From Gonatopus flavifemur (taxonomy: Eukaryota > Arthropoda > Insecta > Hymenoptera > Dryinidae): a DNA stretch of 64,000 bases. This document shows, piece by piece, positions 45,967 to 57,535 of the stretch (the stretch's first letter is position 1; every line of letters starts with the position of its first letter). The notes below the pieces were generated by a model. That model saw nothing but the letters and a program-made list of their open reading frames with translations. It did not search any database and had not been told where the DNA came from. A program made the position numbers and the translations under genes. The stretch spans positions 372,001 through 436,000 of the forward strand of contig JAFFJZ010000084.1 in the NCBI GenBank assembly GCA_018340375.1, read 5' to 3'.

Positions 45967-46205
45967 TATTAAAAAAATTATGTTGAGGGAATGAAAATTC
46001 TTATAATTATATATATATTTTTGTTTCAATTTTTCTTTTGAAAATGATTATCAAATATATACAGAAAATATTCAGAAAAAGGGTAATAGAAATTTCGAAA
46101 AGCGGAAGTCAAAATGTTCTTCGAATTCAATATAAAATGAATTTGAATATATGTACATGTGTAGGTGTATTAGGGGTCTTTCTTTTATGTATATATATAT
46201 ATATA
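45967..46205. other. 3' side of the second gypsy element, truncated
   Basis: On the minus strand this follows integrase directly and should begin the 3' LTR, but only about 240 bp remain before element B. An (AT)n run lies at about 46189-46206. No LTR end can be called. Confidence 0.35.
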
Positions 46206-48000
46206 CTATTCTCTGCGATTATCGTATAAGATAATCCTATCTACGGGAACTATTCTTTCACGTTTCCCAATTTGTATTTTGATTGTTTTATCGTCGACAA
46301 TTTCTAAAATTCTGTAGGGTCTTTCATATAGATTTTCTAATTTCTTTGGTTCCATTCCTTTCTTCAGGAGTATTAAATCTCCAGCCCTGAACTCTATAAC
46401 TCTAGTCGATTGATCATAATAACGCTTAGATTTTTCTTCGACTATTCGGAGATTTTCTCTGGCTTCACGCTGGTATCTGTCCAAGAGGGCCATGAGTTCA
46501 ATTAGATATTCATCGTATGTCCTTAATTGTTTATACGGTGGTAAGGATTGGCTGGAAGGCAACAAGGGAAATTTTCCAAATACTAACTCATGAGGGGTTC
46601 GTTTTGTGCTTTCATGTATACTAGAATTATATGATAGCATTGCTAGTTCAACCCATTGATCCCATCCGGAATCCCGCGAAGTGAATTGTCTGAGATATTC
46701 AGCTAAAACAGCGTGTGATCTCTCTAAGGAACCGTTAGTTTGGGGATGGAAAGCAGTAGTGTTCCATTGTCTCATAGTTGGTCTTTTGGTTATGGTTTTC
46801 ATAAATTTTGAGATGAAATTAGTTCCCTGATCAGTTAGTATTATTTTCGGTGCTCCATAAATACACACGAAATTCTTTAAAAAGGCGTATGCAATTGTTG
46901 GTGCAGTTGCATTTGATAATACAACCCCGGTACAATGTTCAGTCGACAGACATTGCATGGTGAGGATGTATCGATTTCCTCCTTGAGTGGGAGGGTTTAT
47001 GGGTCCCACGATGTCTAGAGCGATTTTTTCATAGGCATAACCGGGCGTATCGGTGATTATCATAGGTTGTCTATTTCTCGTTCGGATAACCTTCTTCAAT
47101 TTACATTGAAGACATCCGGGAATATAATATTGGACATCTTCTTTGAGGTATTCCCAGTAATAGTTTAGGCGTACACGGTTTAAAGTTTTCGCTACGCCTT
47201 TGTGTCCTCCCATGGTGGAGTCATGAGCTTCTTCAATTAGACTCCTCCTTTCCGATATTCCAGGTATTTTCGCTATTCCAAGGCAGAATGTTAGCCTTAT
47301 AGGGATGTGGCAAAATTCTTTATTGAATTCGATCACGATTCTGTCCCACTCGAGTTCATTAGTGAATTCTATTTTTGGGATGCAGCAGCTACTCATTTCA
47401 TTGAATCTCATGAATAACTTCATTTCTCGAATCGAATTTTGTAAATCCATCATGGTTTCTCGAGGCGTGGGGGTCCTATCAGATGGTTCTACATAAAGAT
47501 CAAACCACCATCTGATCACCATCATTCGTCCTAAATTGGTTGGTTGAAAACATTCCATATCGAATTTCTCGGAAAAGTTTTTGATAATTATTTCAAAAGG
47601 TTTTCCCTGATCATTGAGAAAAAATACATAATTATCCTTTTTTAGTTCTGACGGGTCTCTCGATTCGTATATATTCGACCCTAAAATTAATTTATTTACA
47701 TCTTTGTACAATTTTTCGTATGTTTCTTCGTCATCTGTTTCTCCGATTTCTGACTCTTCATTGTTTTCCATATTTACAGGTGAATCATTGTGAAAATTCT
47801 CATTATATCCTCCAACAGTGTCTCTAGTGGGACGTTCGCGATACGAGCTTTCGTTTTGAGACTCATAATTTGAAATTTCTTCTTCAAAATCATGTCGATT
47901 CATATCATGCTCCTCGTAGTCTTGATTTCCATGGCGATCGATCATTGGTTCTTGGTAGTCCGAATTTTCCGTAGAATTTCGTTCTTGAATGAATGGGATA
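46206..48000 (-). pseudogene. integrase of the second gypsy element
   Basis: The open stretch 47945-46206 has a zinc-binding part (HDSTMGGHKGVAKT...CLQCKLKK), a core with LDIVGPINPPT, ILTDQGTNF and NGSLERSH giving the three acidic residues, and a C-terminal part with GDLILLKKGMEPKKLENLYERPYRIL. It looks intact as a domain. About 200 acidic residues precede it in the same frame. A shift near 48000 separates it from the RNase H side. Integrase would join element cDNA to chromosomal DNA. Confidence 0.9.
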
Positions 48001-48249
48001 CCTTTCGTTGTTGAATTTTTCTATGAATCCGTCGAGCTTTTCAAAGGATTCTTTTTCAATTTGTCGATTTTTTCTTCCAATTTCGTCACGATATTGCTGC
48101 CCTTTCTCAGTTAATTTAGGTATCCTCGAAGATCGCCTGGGTTGAGTTTCAATGTTATAAATTGTTTGAATATTCTCAATTATTTCTTCCCTATCATCAT
48201 AATTTTCGGATTTTTCGTTTGGAATCGGAGGATTCCGGGGAAGAGCGTC

Positions 48250-48768
48250 AGCGTTGATGTTCGTTTTTCCAGCTCTTTGTATGATGTCGAAATCATACTA
48301 TTCGAGTTTTAATCTCCATCTGGTCAAACGAGAAGTAGGATCTTTGGCAGTTCTCATCCATACCAAGGGCTTGTGATCTGTCACAATTGTGAATTTTCGT
48401 CCGTATAAGTACGGTCGAAATTAAGATACACTGTAAAGAATTGCCAGTGCCTCTTTCTCGTACGTACTGTACTTCATCTCAGTCTGATTTAATGATCGAG
48501 ATACATAAGCACAGGGCTGGTCCTTTCCAATTGGTCCTTGGCTCAGGATTTCTGCTATGGCGTATCCGCTTGCATTGGTAGTTAATAGAAACGGTTTATT
48601 GGAATCCGGATATTGGAGAACAGGTTCTTCGCATGAGCAATTTTTCAAAGCTTCGAAAGCTTCTTGCTGTTTCTGGTTCCATTCGGATGGAACATCCTTT
48701 TGTGATAACCTTGTCAAAGGTTCAGATATTTTTGAAAAATTATGAATAAAACGACGGTAGTATCCAGC
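48250..48768 (-). pseudogene. RNase H of the second gypsy element
   Basis: The frame continues from RT through an in-frame TAA just after IKQFLG (the expected Leu of FLGLAGYY) to EPVLQYPDSNKPFLLTTNASG and YSTYEKEALAILYSVS. It stops at 48421, with further sequence [13 protein letters not shown] and a second stop before NADALPRNP. In TTNASG the usual first catalytic Asp is Asn, as in the LINE of this window. At least two stops make it inactive. Confidence 0.88.
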
Positions 48769-50367
48769 TTAACCCAAAAATTGTTTTATATTTTTCGGGT
48801 TATTCGGCGTAGGAAACTTTTGTACCGCTTCAATTTTCTTCGGGTCCGGTTTTAAGCCTTCGTTTGAAATTATGTGTCCAAGATACGCAACTTCTCGGCG
48901 TAAAAATTCACACTTGTCCGGCTGTGATTCGAGGTTAGCCTCCCTTAAGCGTGAAATTAAGCTCAAATATTTTCTTCGATGTTCACTCAGAGTTTTCACA
49001 TAAATAACTACGTCATCTAAATAAACGAGAAGCTCTATGCCTTGCAGTCCAGTCAAGATAATATCCATGAGGTGTTGGAATCTGGCGGGTGCTTTTTTTA
49101 GTCCAAACGGCATCCTTATGAACTCATAATGTCCATGAGGGGTAGAAAATGCAGTTTTATGCCTGTCTTTACCACTCATCTTGATTTGATGGAAACCAGA
49201 AGCGAGATCGAAAGTACTGAAATATTTTGCATCTCCTAATTGGTCCAAAATTTCAGTGATGTTTGGTAATGGATAGGCGTTACTTATGGTTTTTTGATTA
49301 AGAGCTCGGAAATCCAAAACGAGTCTCCATCTTTTATTTCCATAGCTATCCGCCTTTTTCGGAACAATCCATACAGGTGTGTTGTATGGTGATTGAGAGG
49401 GTTTCATAATGTTATCGTTTAACACTTCCTCTACTTGTCTAATGATTTCTTCTTTTAAATTTGGAGGAAATCTATATTGCTTCGTGTGGATAGGTTTGTC
49501 ATCTGTTGTTGGAATTTCGTTGGTCAGTGTATCAGTATGGGTTGATTGATCTCCAGGAATGTGGAAACGACCTGAACTGTGCTTAATTAAAGCTTTAACT
49601 TTTTCTTCTTTCTCTCTATCGAGATGGTCTAATCTCGATAGTTGTTGTATTTTCTTAAATCTTTCGTTTTCCTCTTCGGTTAAATCGAGTGATTTATTCG
49701 AGATTTTATAAAGATTTCTCTTCTCTCTATTAGTGATCCTAAGTTTATGGAATTTGGTAGAGCTTGATCTTATTCGATCCATCTCTTGTAATTTCAACAC
49801 GGGAATAGATACTTCAATTCCCTCTCCAGTGGTGTTAACTATTGGTATATATATATGTCCATCATGATTTGTCACCACAGCATTTCCCATAAATACACCA
49901 TGGGTTATGATGACAGGTGGTATATATCCTTTTTGTAGTTTTGTTCCTTCGATTTGAATTTTCACCACTTGGCGTGTACGTGGGAAAACGGTAGATATTT
50001 TATTTTCTCGAAGCAATGGAATTTTCTTTGAATCTCCTATTTCCAAACAATTTTCTTCCCAATTCAGCTTGGTTTTTTGCTCGGATAGAAAATTTAGTCC
50101 AATTATTCCATCCTGCCTTATAGGAAAATCATCGGGAACAACATGGAAGGTCGTCATGTAGCCGACGAAATTCATTTCGAATCTTCCCATAGTTGGTACA
50201 GTTTCGGGAGAAATTCCGGATAGTTCAAGAACTTCTTCGGTGTCAATTGGAGTTAGATCCTCTATAATTTTATGTTTGACCAGACTCACTCCTGCGCCAG
50301 AGTCCAATAGGAAGGTGACGATTTGTGGTCCAATTTTCACTCTAATAGCAGAAGAACGTAACTCCAA
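48769..50367 (-). pseudogene. protease and reverse transcriptase of the second gypsy element
   Basis: This is an uninterrupted stretch of 532 codons. The protease active site is FLLDSGAGVSLVKHK near residue 20, with DGIIGLNFL around residue 90. RT blocks include IPTTDDKPIHTKQYRFPP, NTPVWIVPKKADS, WRLVLDFRALNQKT, YFSTFDLASGFHQIKM, RMPFGLKKAPARFQ and the active site LLVYLDDVVIYV. It ends at FLG before the TAA that cuts it from RNase H. Gag ends only three bases upstream in another frame, which fits a frameshift between gag and pol. Confidence 0.92.
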
Positions 50368-50369
50368 TG

Positions 50370-51683
50370 CTAATTTAATTCTGGTAGTTCGTCGATATCG
50401 TCCGCGTGAATCATTGCATAATGCACGCTCTGGTTTGGACGCGTCGATTCTTGGGTCCTTGATGTATTTTGATGTTGAATTCCAGCCTCCCTCCGTGGGA
50501 GGCTCTGGGAGTTTCCCGAGCTCTTTATACTTCGAGCATCTCTCCGTACTGTACAGTCCTCAAAAGTATGAGAAATACCTTCACAGAAGGTGCAATCTTT
50601 TCCATTATTGATTCTAGGTCTCAATTTATAACAGGTATCCGCAAAATGACCCAATTTTTTACAAAATTGGCACTGAGTATTCAATTTTGGATTCCGGATA
50701 GTAACTTCTGGACAGTGATCTGCTGCATGTCGACTTCTCTCACATAGTTGGCACATCATAGGGATCCTACATTCCCTAGCCAAATGTCCGAATCGATTGC
50801 ATTCCGGACAGGGTCGGTTTAACGGACAGCGATTAGAGGTGTGGTCCGTTGAATTGCATTCGAGGCATCCTCTTAGCTGCATGGTTCTGTTAGGCGCATA
50901 ATATCGGCATTCATCGGCTTGGTGTCCGATTTTTTTACAAATCTGACAGATGTCCGAATTTCTTTCGAACGGGTCCCTGCATTCTCGAGCTGTATGGCCA
51001 CGTTTGTGATAATTGGTGCATTTTGTCAGATCTCGGCTTCTGCAAATATTCGCCTCATGTCCGAAGTTTGTGCAAATCTGACATTTAGGCCCGTCATTGT
51101 CATTGGATTTCTCGTATTTGTAACAATCGACAGCTATATGTCCGTCACGGTTGCAAATTTGGCATCGATTTGTTGCTTTAGATTCTCCTCTGTCCAGTAT
51201 CCGACAGTCAGTTGATTCATGTCCGAATTTATCACATGAGATACATTTTTCTTTCTCGAGTGATAAATTTCTCAAGTGTTTTTGCACAGTTAGTTCTTTT
51301 TCTATTGTAATGGCTTCTGGTCCAGCGATTTTCAAGTCATTTTCTCCCTCCATTTGATTGCAAATTTCTTGTTTCAAACCTCGTACGAAGGATCTGTACA
51401 CCGCTTGTTCTAATTCAGTGCGTTTGGCTTCAGTAATAGCGTTATCATTCTCATTTTTATAGGCTTCTACTATTCTAGTACCCAATTTCCTTGTTCTACT
51501 AAAGTAGATAACAGCATCTTCGCGCGTTAATTGGCATAAGGTACCAAGTTTCCCAATGAGGTCTATAGAAGATTCTCGTGTAGCATAAATTCCTCTTAAT
51601 GCAGTTATTAATTGTGCAACAGTTCCGGGATTTGAGCTGCGAGCAATATGTGGTGCTCCATCTCTTAATTTCGAGCGTATCAT
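50370..51683 (-). CDS. Gag with ten tandem CCHC knuckles
   Basis: This is the C-terminal 437 codons of Gag. Residues 1 to 140 are the core, which continues upstream in another frame. From residue 147 to about 380 there are ten CX2CX4HX4C-type modules, for example CISCDKFGHESTDC, CQICNRDGHIAVDC, CPECNRFGHLAREC, CQLCERSRHAADHC and CTFCEGISHTFEDC. Nine have all four ligands; the fourth (CTNYHKRGHTAREC) has Tyr for the second Cys. Spacing is 23 to 35 residues with variable linkers. Knuckles bind element RNA. Gypsy Gags usually have none to two, so this is exceptional. No stop lies within the array. Confidence 0.92.
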   Translation of the reverse strand: MIRSKLRDGAPHIARSSNPGTVAQLITALRGIYATRESSIDLIGKLGTLCQLTREDAVIYFSRTRKLGTRIVEAYKNENDNAITEAKRTELEQAVYRSFVRGLKQEICNQMEGENDLKIAGPEAITIEKELTVQKHLRNLSLEKEKCISCDKFGHESTDCRILDRGESKATNRCQICNRDGHIAVDCYKYEKSNDNDGPKCQICTNFGHEANICRSRDLTKCTNYHKRGHTARECRDPFERNSDICQICKKIGHQADECRYYAPNRTMQLRGCLECNSTDHTSNRCPLNRPCPECNRFGHLARECRIPMMCQLCERSRHAADHCPEVTIRNPKLNTQCQFCKKLGHFADTCYKLRPRINNGKDCTFCEGISHTFEDCTVRRDARSIKSSGNSQSLPRREAGIQHQNTSRTQESTRPNQSVHYAMIHADDIDELPELN

Positions 51684-52850
51684 TGTGGTAAAATTTCTCT
51701 CTATAGCAGGGTCGATAAGTCATCTTGCATCAGCACAGGCTGCTGCAAATTCATCAAAACTGGTGCCATCGCGAGTCCCTGAAAACACGGGGATCAATGA
51801 TATCGCGTCTTGGACTTTGACGAAATTATCAGCCATTTTGCGTGTAGGTTTTATGATTTTTTGCGGTTCAATAGAAGTTTTCCTCACTCTATTTTTTCTA
51901 ATTTTAGTCGACTTTAGTGATGATTTTACGACTTTTCCTGGGTCAATAGGGATCCTTCCTATTTTGTTATTTCTGATTTCAATTGAAGAAACTCCCGAAG
52001 AGAACATAAAGCTTCAGCGAACATTCAGATTAGATCTGTATAGATCGGATCGAAGGTTCATGGAAGCTAACTTTCAGATCCACAAACGTTTGTCAAAGGT
52101 ACTACGAACGTTGAAATGTCCGCCTCAAAATACTTTCAGGAAACATGGATGGAACGTTCATTGAAGATTCATCGAAGGTTTGTGGAAGCTTCACAAAAAT
52201 ATCTATACTTAGATTAATTTGTAATAATTTATGTTTATTGATCAATTCAATTTTCATATGAATTGATCAAAATAATATAAGGATAGATATTTTTGTGAAG
52301 CTTCGTCAAAGCTTCGATGAACCTTCAGCGAACGTTCCATCTATGTTTCCTGAACGTATTTCGAGGTGGACATTCCAACGTCCGTAGAACTTTTGTCAAA
52401 TGTTTGTGAATCTAAAAGTTAGCTCTAATGAACCTTCGGCCCGATCTATACACATCTGATCTGAACGTTCACTGAAGCTTCATGTTCTCTTCGGGTTGTG
52501 CTTATATCAATTTCAATAGTTTTATCAGTTTCTTCAAGAGGAGTACTGGTTTCAAACGAATTTCCTACTTCCGATGATTCTTCTTCGGTTTGCTTTGATG
52601 ACTCTTCCTTAAGGGTGATGATAGTGTTCTCTAAAGTACTTTCGTCATTATCTTTCTCTTCTTCTCTTTTATTTCCAAAATTTTTCTTTTTAGGTGAATG
52701 TTCAAGTTTTGATTTTGATGCGAAGGGATTTTCAGTAGTTGTATAATTGAGATCTCCCGTATTTTCCTTTGTTGAGTCTGGATTCTTATCCTTATTTTCC
52801 AATTCCTCGTCCAATTTCTTCTGTTGGCTGCGTGTTGTTACGCCAGACAT
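51684..52850 (-). pseudogene. Gag N-terminal part, split by a foldback
   Basis: The ATG at 52850 starts MSGVTTRSQQKKLDEELENK and a charged, Ser/Glu-rich leader until the insertion at 52495. After it, 51993 to 51720 reads SSIEIRNNKIGRIPIDPGK and MADNFVKVQDAISLIPVFSG, the start of a Gag core with the usual PxFSG motif. A shift near 51700 leads into the long zinc-knuckle frame. The insertion is the main lesion. Confidence 0.8.
51994..52495. mobile_element. Foldback element in gag, 502 bp
   Basis: The ends CCCGAAGAGAACATAAAGCTTC and its complement open two arms of about 230 bp, facing each other across an AT-rich centre near 52245. Inner landmarks such as GGAAACATGGATGGAACGTTC and GAAGCTTCACAAAAATATCTAT are mirrored. 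There is no coding sequence, and a clear target duplication is not seen. Confidence 0.88.
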
Positions 52851-54487
52851 TTACTCGAAATTTCATTGAAATAGAGTTTGAAGGGTATAAATTTTTATGC
52901 GTTGATTATAAGTCGTTTAACTGTTCAACTTTGTTAATTAATTATGAGAATTGATTTATCAGATTATTCAATTCAATTGACGTTCATTCCTCCACGATAA
53001 TGTGATTTACGGATAAGAGTCGATATTATTGATTATTATTTGTTTATTGATAACAATGACTGCTGATAACAATTGGTTAGTCGATGATGTTAATATTAGT
53101 TCAATTGGTCGCGTTTAGTTATCATGAAGACTTTCTTCATTGGTATCTTTATTTTATTTATGAAAATTGTTTATTCAATAATTCAAAAAGGTATGCCTTG
53201 TTCTTCCTTTTCGGGCTTAAATATGTTATCCTTGTTCGAGTTTGATTTTGTGTTCGTCGGAAATTCGTGTTTTGTAAATTGTTTATAAAATTTGTTGGTC
53301 AACAAATGTTATCTTCCGATTAGAGTTGGGGTCGTTCGTTTATTCGCGCTCGTTTTTAGTCAACAGATCATAGTAGGACGTTGCGTTCGAATTTTCAAGC
53401 CTCATGATGAACTATCAAAAAAAATAAAAATCATTCATTTTTCATTAATTCTTTCATTTATCCACTTGATTTCATTGATCATTCTCAATTCATGGGTATT
53501 TTCTTTCGTTTCGGTTCGCAGGTTGAACTTCTGCTTTTAATCAATTTTGACAGGATGAACGTCTGTCTTTTGTTTCATAATTTGTTTCGTTACGTTGATT
53601 CATTTAGTTGCTTAAGTTGCATAAGTTTCAAAACTCTTATTCTTGCAAGTCATTTACGTATGTGAACCTTTCGTCGCGGTAGTTTCTAGCATGACGGTAT
53701 GATAAAAGTATGATTCGAAAATCAGGAAAAATTAGATTTTGGTCGCTATCGACCTTTTATACGTGGATGAACTTATATCTTTCTGTATCGTAATTTAACC
53801 TTTCGCCGCAGTAGTTTTGGAACTTTCTACAATACAGAACAGAAGACAAGAATGGAATTATTCAAATAACATTTAAAAAATACTCATTCAGTGTGTTTTA
53901 TCAATTCATTGTTTTCCATTTGTTTGTTTGTTCGTTTTTTGTCTATTCATATGAGTTGATTAACCTCATTGAAGTTGATTGAATTGTTTCAATATTATTA
54001 TAATAATTGATAGAATTTTGAAATTTGAATGATCCCTACATCATTTATTCATTCATTCATGAGTTATGAAATTCGCGTTTAAAATCTGTATATTTGTCAT
54101 CTCCTTTCTGTATTTCATTTCCTGTGTGAAATCTTCACAATTTCGAAAGATTTGTTTCGATTATATTTGCCTGCCTATCAAGATTGAACAAGCATTGCTA
54201 TCCATGAGTTTCTAAAATTTTGAAACCTTCAATTTATCTATGATTTAATCTTTTCACCTAATCTGTTTAACGTACTCGGTAAATTGTATCTGTGAGAGAA
54301 AACTCAAATTTCAGTGGATTGAGGATTGTAAAACTTATTCTTTACATTTCAGAATTCGATAAGAGAGATTATTTTCCAGCCGTGAATACACATGTGAGAG
54401 ATTATCGTGTTTTCCCAGGGTTTGCTTGGTTAAAACAAGGAAAATCAGGGAGATAGGGAGTACCCTGAGTTTTTTTGGAAGTGGGTA
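52851..54487 (-). other. Leader and probable 5' LTR region of the second gypsy element
   Basis: No frame here is credible. On the minus strand this is upstream of gag and should hold the leader and 5' LTR. A TATAAAAGG (plus 53753-53761) could be the LTR TATA box. GAACCTTTCGTCGCGGTAGTTT near 53667 and AACCTTTCGCCGCAGTAGTTTT near 53800 are two copies of one motif about 135 bp apart. Without a matching 3' LTR, whose region is cut off by rosa-like element B, the boundaries stay open. Confidence 0.35.
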
Positions 54488-54629
54488 CCCTGCTTGAAGT
54501 GTCATATAGAATCGTATAGAATATCATAGATTATGATTCAAAAACATGATAGAAACTGTGAATCTTATCATGTTTTTGAATCCTAATCTATGATATTTTA
54601 TACGATTCTATATGACACTTCAAGCAGGG
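54488..54629. mobile_element. Foldback MITE, 142 bp, TA duplication
   Basis: This is an almost perfect palindrome starting CCCTGCTTGAAGTGTCATAT, flanked by TA at 54486-54487 and 54630-54631. The CCCTGCTTGAAG terminus also occurs alone near 25131. Confidence 0.9.
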
Positions 54630-55012
54630 TATACACATATATTTTCGAGTTACGAAATATATACGTGATACCGAAAGAACATGCAAGAATATTAGGTAAA
54701 GAAACAGAAATTCATGCGTTGGATATAGAAAATACCATAAGATCTGAATATGTTTGTTTTAGATTTCATTTATTCTTTAAAAAGACAAAAGCAAATGAGT
54801 AATATATATATGTATATTCATACATATATATCCCAAGTATATCATGTGACCATATTTCCTATATACCACGTGACCATATTAGATATTTAAAAATTGGCAA
54901 AAATGATTTGATACATTCCGATATGTATTCGTACCATGGGGATAAATATAAATAAAAAATATAACTTTCATTGATATTGGAAAAATCATGAACTTATTCA
55001 AATGATGAATCT

Positions 55013-55530
55013 GATAGGGATGAATATTTGAAAACACATGAATGAAATATGTATGTACATCCATATACAAACGTTTTTTCTCCAACATGCAAGTAATTAA
55101 AAATTACCTCTAAGGAAATTAAGTTGAAAAACATCAATAACACATGGAATCGACAAAATTATTTTCATTCAAAAAAATTATTTTCGTCTCCCAGGTTATG
55201 CGGGATCTTGATGGCCGTTTGGGGACCACCAGCCATCATCGGGAACGCGCATCAATTCTCTTATAAACTTCCGATGAGAAGATTTTTGGAGTGCAGAAGA
55301 GATTTGAACCTGGATCCTACCTATCACCTATCATAACAATCTAGTCACCTAACGACCTAACCTACACCGACGTGTTTTCCGTTGAAACAAAAATGTTGTA
55401 CATATAGTTGAATGTCGGCAGTGGGGAGAAAAGCTCCATTCAATATGACGCAGGACCGGATCAAAAATTGATGGAGCCCTGAGGAATTTGAAATTCGAGG
55501 GGCCCTTTAAGAATTAATGAATTTTGTCTT
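55013..55530. other. Segment present only in the left arm, tRNA-like
   Basis: It has no counterpart in the right arm, so it was inserted after the arms formed, or lost from the right. On the minus strand around 55280-55365 the sequence GGATCCAGGTTCAAATCTC resembles a Pol III B box, and GTTAGGTCGTTAGGTGAC could be an A box, as in tRNA-derived SINEs. The fold is not convincing as a functional tRNA. Confidence 0.35.
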
Positions 55531-56364
55531 GTTTTTCTTGAAATCAAATTATCCACAAGAACAAAGTGAAATATGATTTACATATCGCGTATCCGAATGC
55601 GAACTGAGCATATATGAAAATATGCATGAAGTTTGAATAATTTTTTTCTTGAGAAAAAACTGAAACATGTATTTTCATATTTTTCAAGGGGATACTTGAT
55701 AAATATATTCAATTCAATAGAGTGCATGAGATTTCCGCATGTTCAATTGAAAATTCGTTCCAATGAACGATTTACACCTTATCGATATACATGAAAAGTG
55801 AAATTTGGAACAAAGTACTTCTAGAGTACAGTTGATTCCTTACTTGATGTGATTTCGAATCGAATGGCATATTATGACAAATTTTTGAAGTAATTTTTGA
55901 CAATAAATCTTTGGGAAGTATCTGTCGTACCAATAGTTTACGATAATCAGAGTAGAGAAAACTCCCTGCGCTCCCAATATATCAGTCAATTTTTCCATCG
56001 AATAAAATTTTGTGGATGTCTACCACTTATTCGCAGGAGATTTATTCCACAATGTGCCTAGTTATTTTGAAAATAACATCTCTCCATTTCACTTGCTAAT
56101 CACTTGAAGAATCATTGCAAGTGTACAAAAGTTATGATGATGGTACATTCTTCCATAGAATGCAACTTTGGATCTTCGTCACACTATGAAAGAAGAATAA
56201 AGTTGTGGAACATTGTTTTCTTGATATACTGATATTCGCAAATACTTTCCCAGAAAAAATTCAATTACTATCCCTGTTGAGTGATCACCTAATCTATGGA
56301 CACTGATCAAGTATTCGTTGGCAAATTATTTCAAAATACAACACGCGATGGATGTCATAGATTA

Positions 56365-56564
56365 CCCTAGTTAAAGTCTCTTAGCAATTCATGAGAAAAT
56401 GTTCTTGATGAGCTTGTGAATATATATTCATACGTATTCATGATGCCTCATCAGCACAGATTCATAGGACTTTGTGGTTTACTTATGCATGTCCTGTTGC
56501 AAAATCCATAATTGTTCATAGTGAAAGCATTTTTTTATGACCCCCTATGCGACTTTAACCAGGG
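56365..56564. repeat. Palindromic module CCCTAGTTAAAG, first copy
   Basis: It starts CCCTAGTTAAAGTC and ends GACTTTAACCAGGG. It separates an arm segment from its inverted copy. A relative lies inverted at 57326-57525, sharing TGAATATATATTCA and TTACTTATGCATGTCCTGTT. Confidence 0.75.
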
Positions 56565-57325
56565 CAGGTAATTACTCAGCAGAGACAGTCATTGAATTTC
56601 GTCTGGAAAAGTATTTGAGAATATTAGTATATCAAGAAAACAATGTTCCACAACTCTATTCGTCTTTCATAGAATGACGAAGATACAAAGTTGCATTTTA
56701 TGAAAGAAAGTACTATCATCATACCTGTTGTCCCATGCAATGATTTTTCGGGTAATCAGCAAGTGAAATAAATAGATGTTATTTTTCCAATGACGAATCT
56801 GTATTAACTAAAATAACCAGGCATATTGTTGGAATAAATTTCCTGCAAATCAGTAGTAGGTATCCACAAAACTTTGGTCGATGGAGAAATTGACTGATAT
56901 ATTGGGACCGCAGTGAGTTTTCCCTAATAATAATTCGTTCAAGTCTAATTATTTATCATTACATGTGTAGTTCAATGCAGTTCCTTTGGAGTAATTTTCG
57001 ACAGTAAATGTCTGGTAAGTATCCATTGTGCCAATAGTTCATGGTAATCAGAGTAGAGAAAACTCATTGCAGTCCCAATATATCAGTCAATTTCTTCATC
57101 GACTAAAGTTTTGTGGATACCTACTATTTATCCGCAAGAAAATTTATTTCAACGAAGGCCCTGGTTATTTCAGTTTATAAGAATTTTTCATTGTAGAAAA
57201 AACATATCTTTGTTACTCTATGAAAGAAAAATAAAGTTGTGGAACATTGTTTTCTCGATATACTAATATTCTCTAATACTTTTCCAGACAAAATTCAATT
57301 ACTGTCTCTGCTGAGTAATTACCTT

Positions 57326-57525
57326 CCCTAGTTGAAGTCGCATAGCAAGTCATAAAAAAATGTTCTCACTATGAGGCATTATGGATTTTGGAACAGGACA
57401 TGTATAAGTAAACCACAGAGTCCTATGAATCTGTGCTGATGATGCATCATGAATACGTATGAATATATATTCACAAGCTTATCAAGAACATTCTCTCATG
57501 AATTGCTAAGACACTTCAACTAGGG
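57326..57525. repeat. Palindromic module CCCTAGTTGAAG, second copy
   Basis: Inverted relative of 56365-56564, starting CCCTAGTTGAAGTCGC and ending CTTCAACTAGGG. Confidence 0.75.
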
Positions 57526-57535
57526 TAATCTATTA

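Larger units (their letters stand above)
46206..52850 (-). mobile_element. Second Ty3/gypsy element, zinc-knuckle-rich Gag
   Basis: The minus-strand order is gag (52850-50370), protease and RT (50367-48769), RNase H (48717 to about 48250) and integrase (about 48000-46206), with no env. It is much better preserved than the first gypsy copy: a handful of stops and shifts and one inserted foldback (51994-52495) break it. Sequence differs clearly from the first element, so they are separate families. Confidence 0.9.

Noticed and set aside
3146..52850. The two gypsy elements as copies of one family
   Set aside because: Gag, protease, RT and integrase sequences differ clearly, only the second has the zinc-knuckle array, and only the first has an Env-like frame.
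45967..54480. Paired LTRs for the second gypsy element
   Set aside because: I looked for the sequence next to integrase (45967-46200) again upstream of gag and found no match; element B has removed most of the 3' side.
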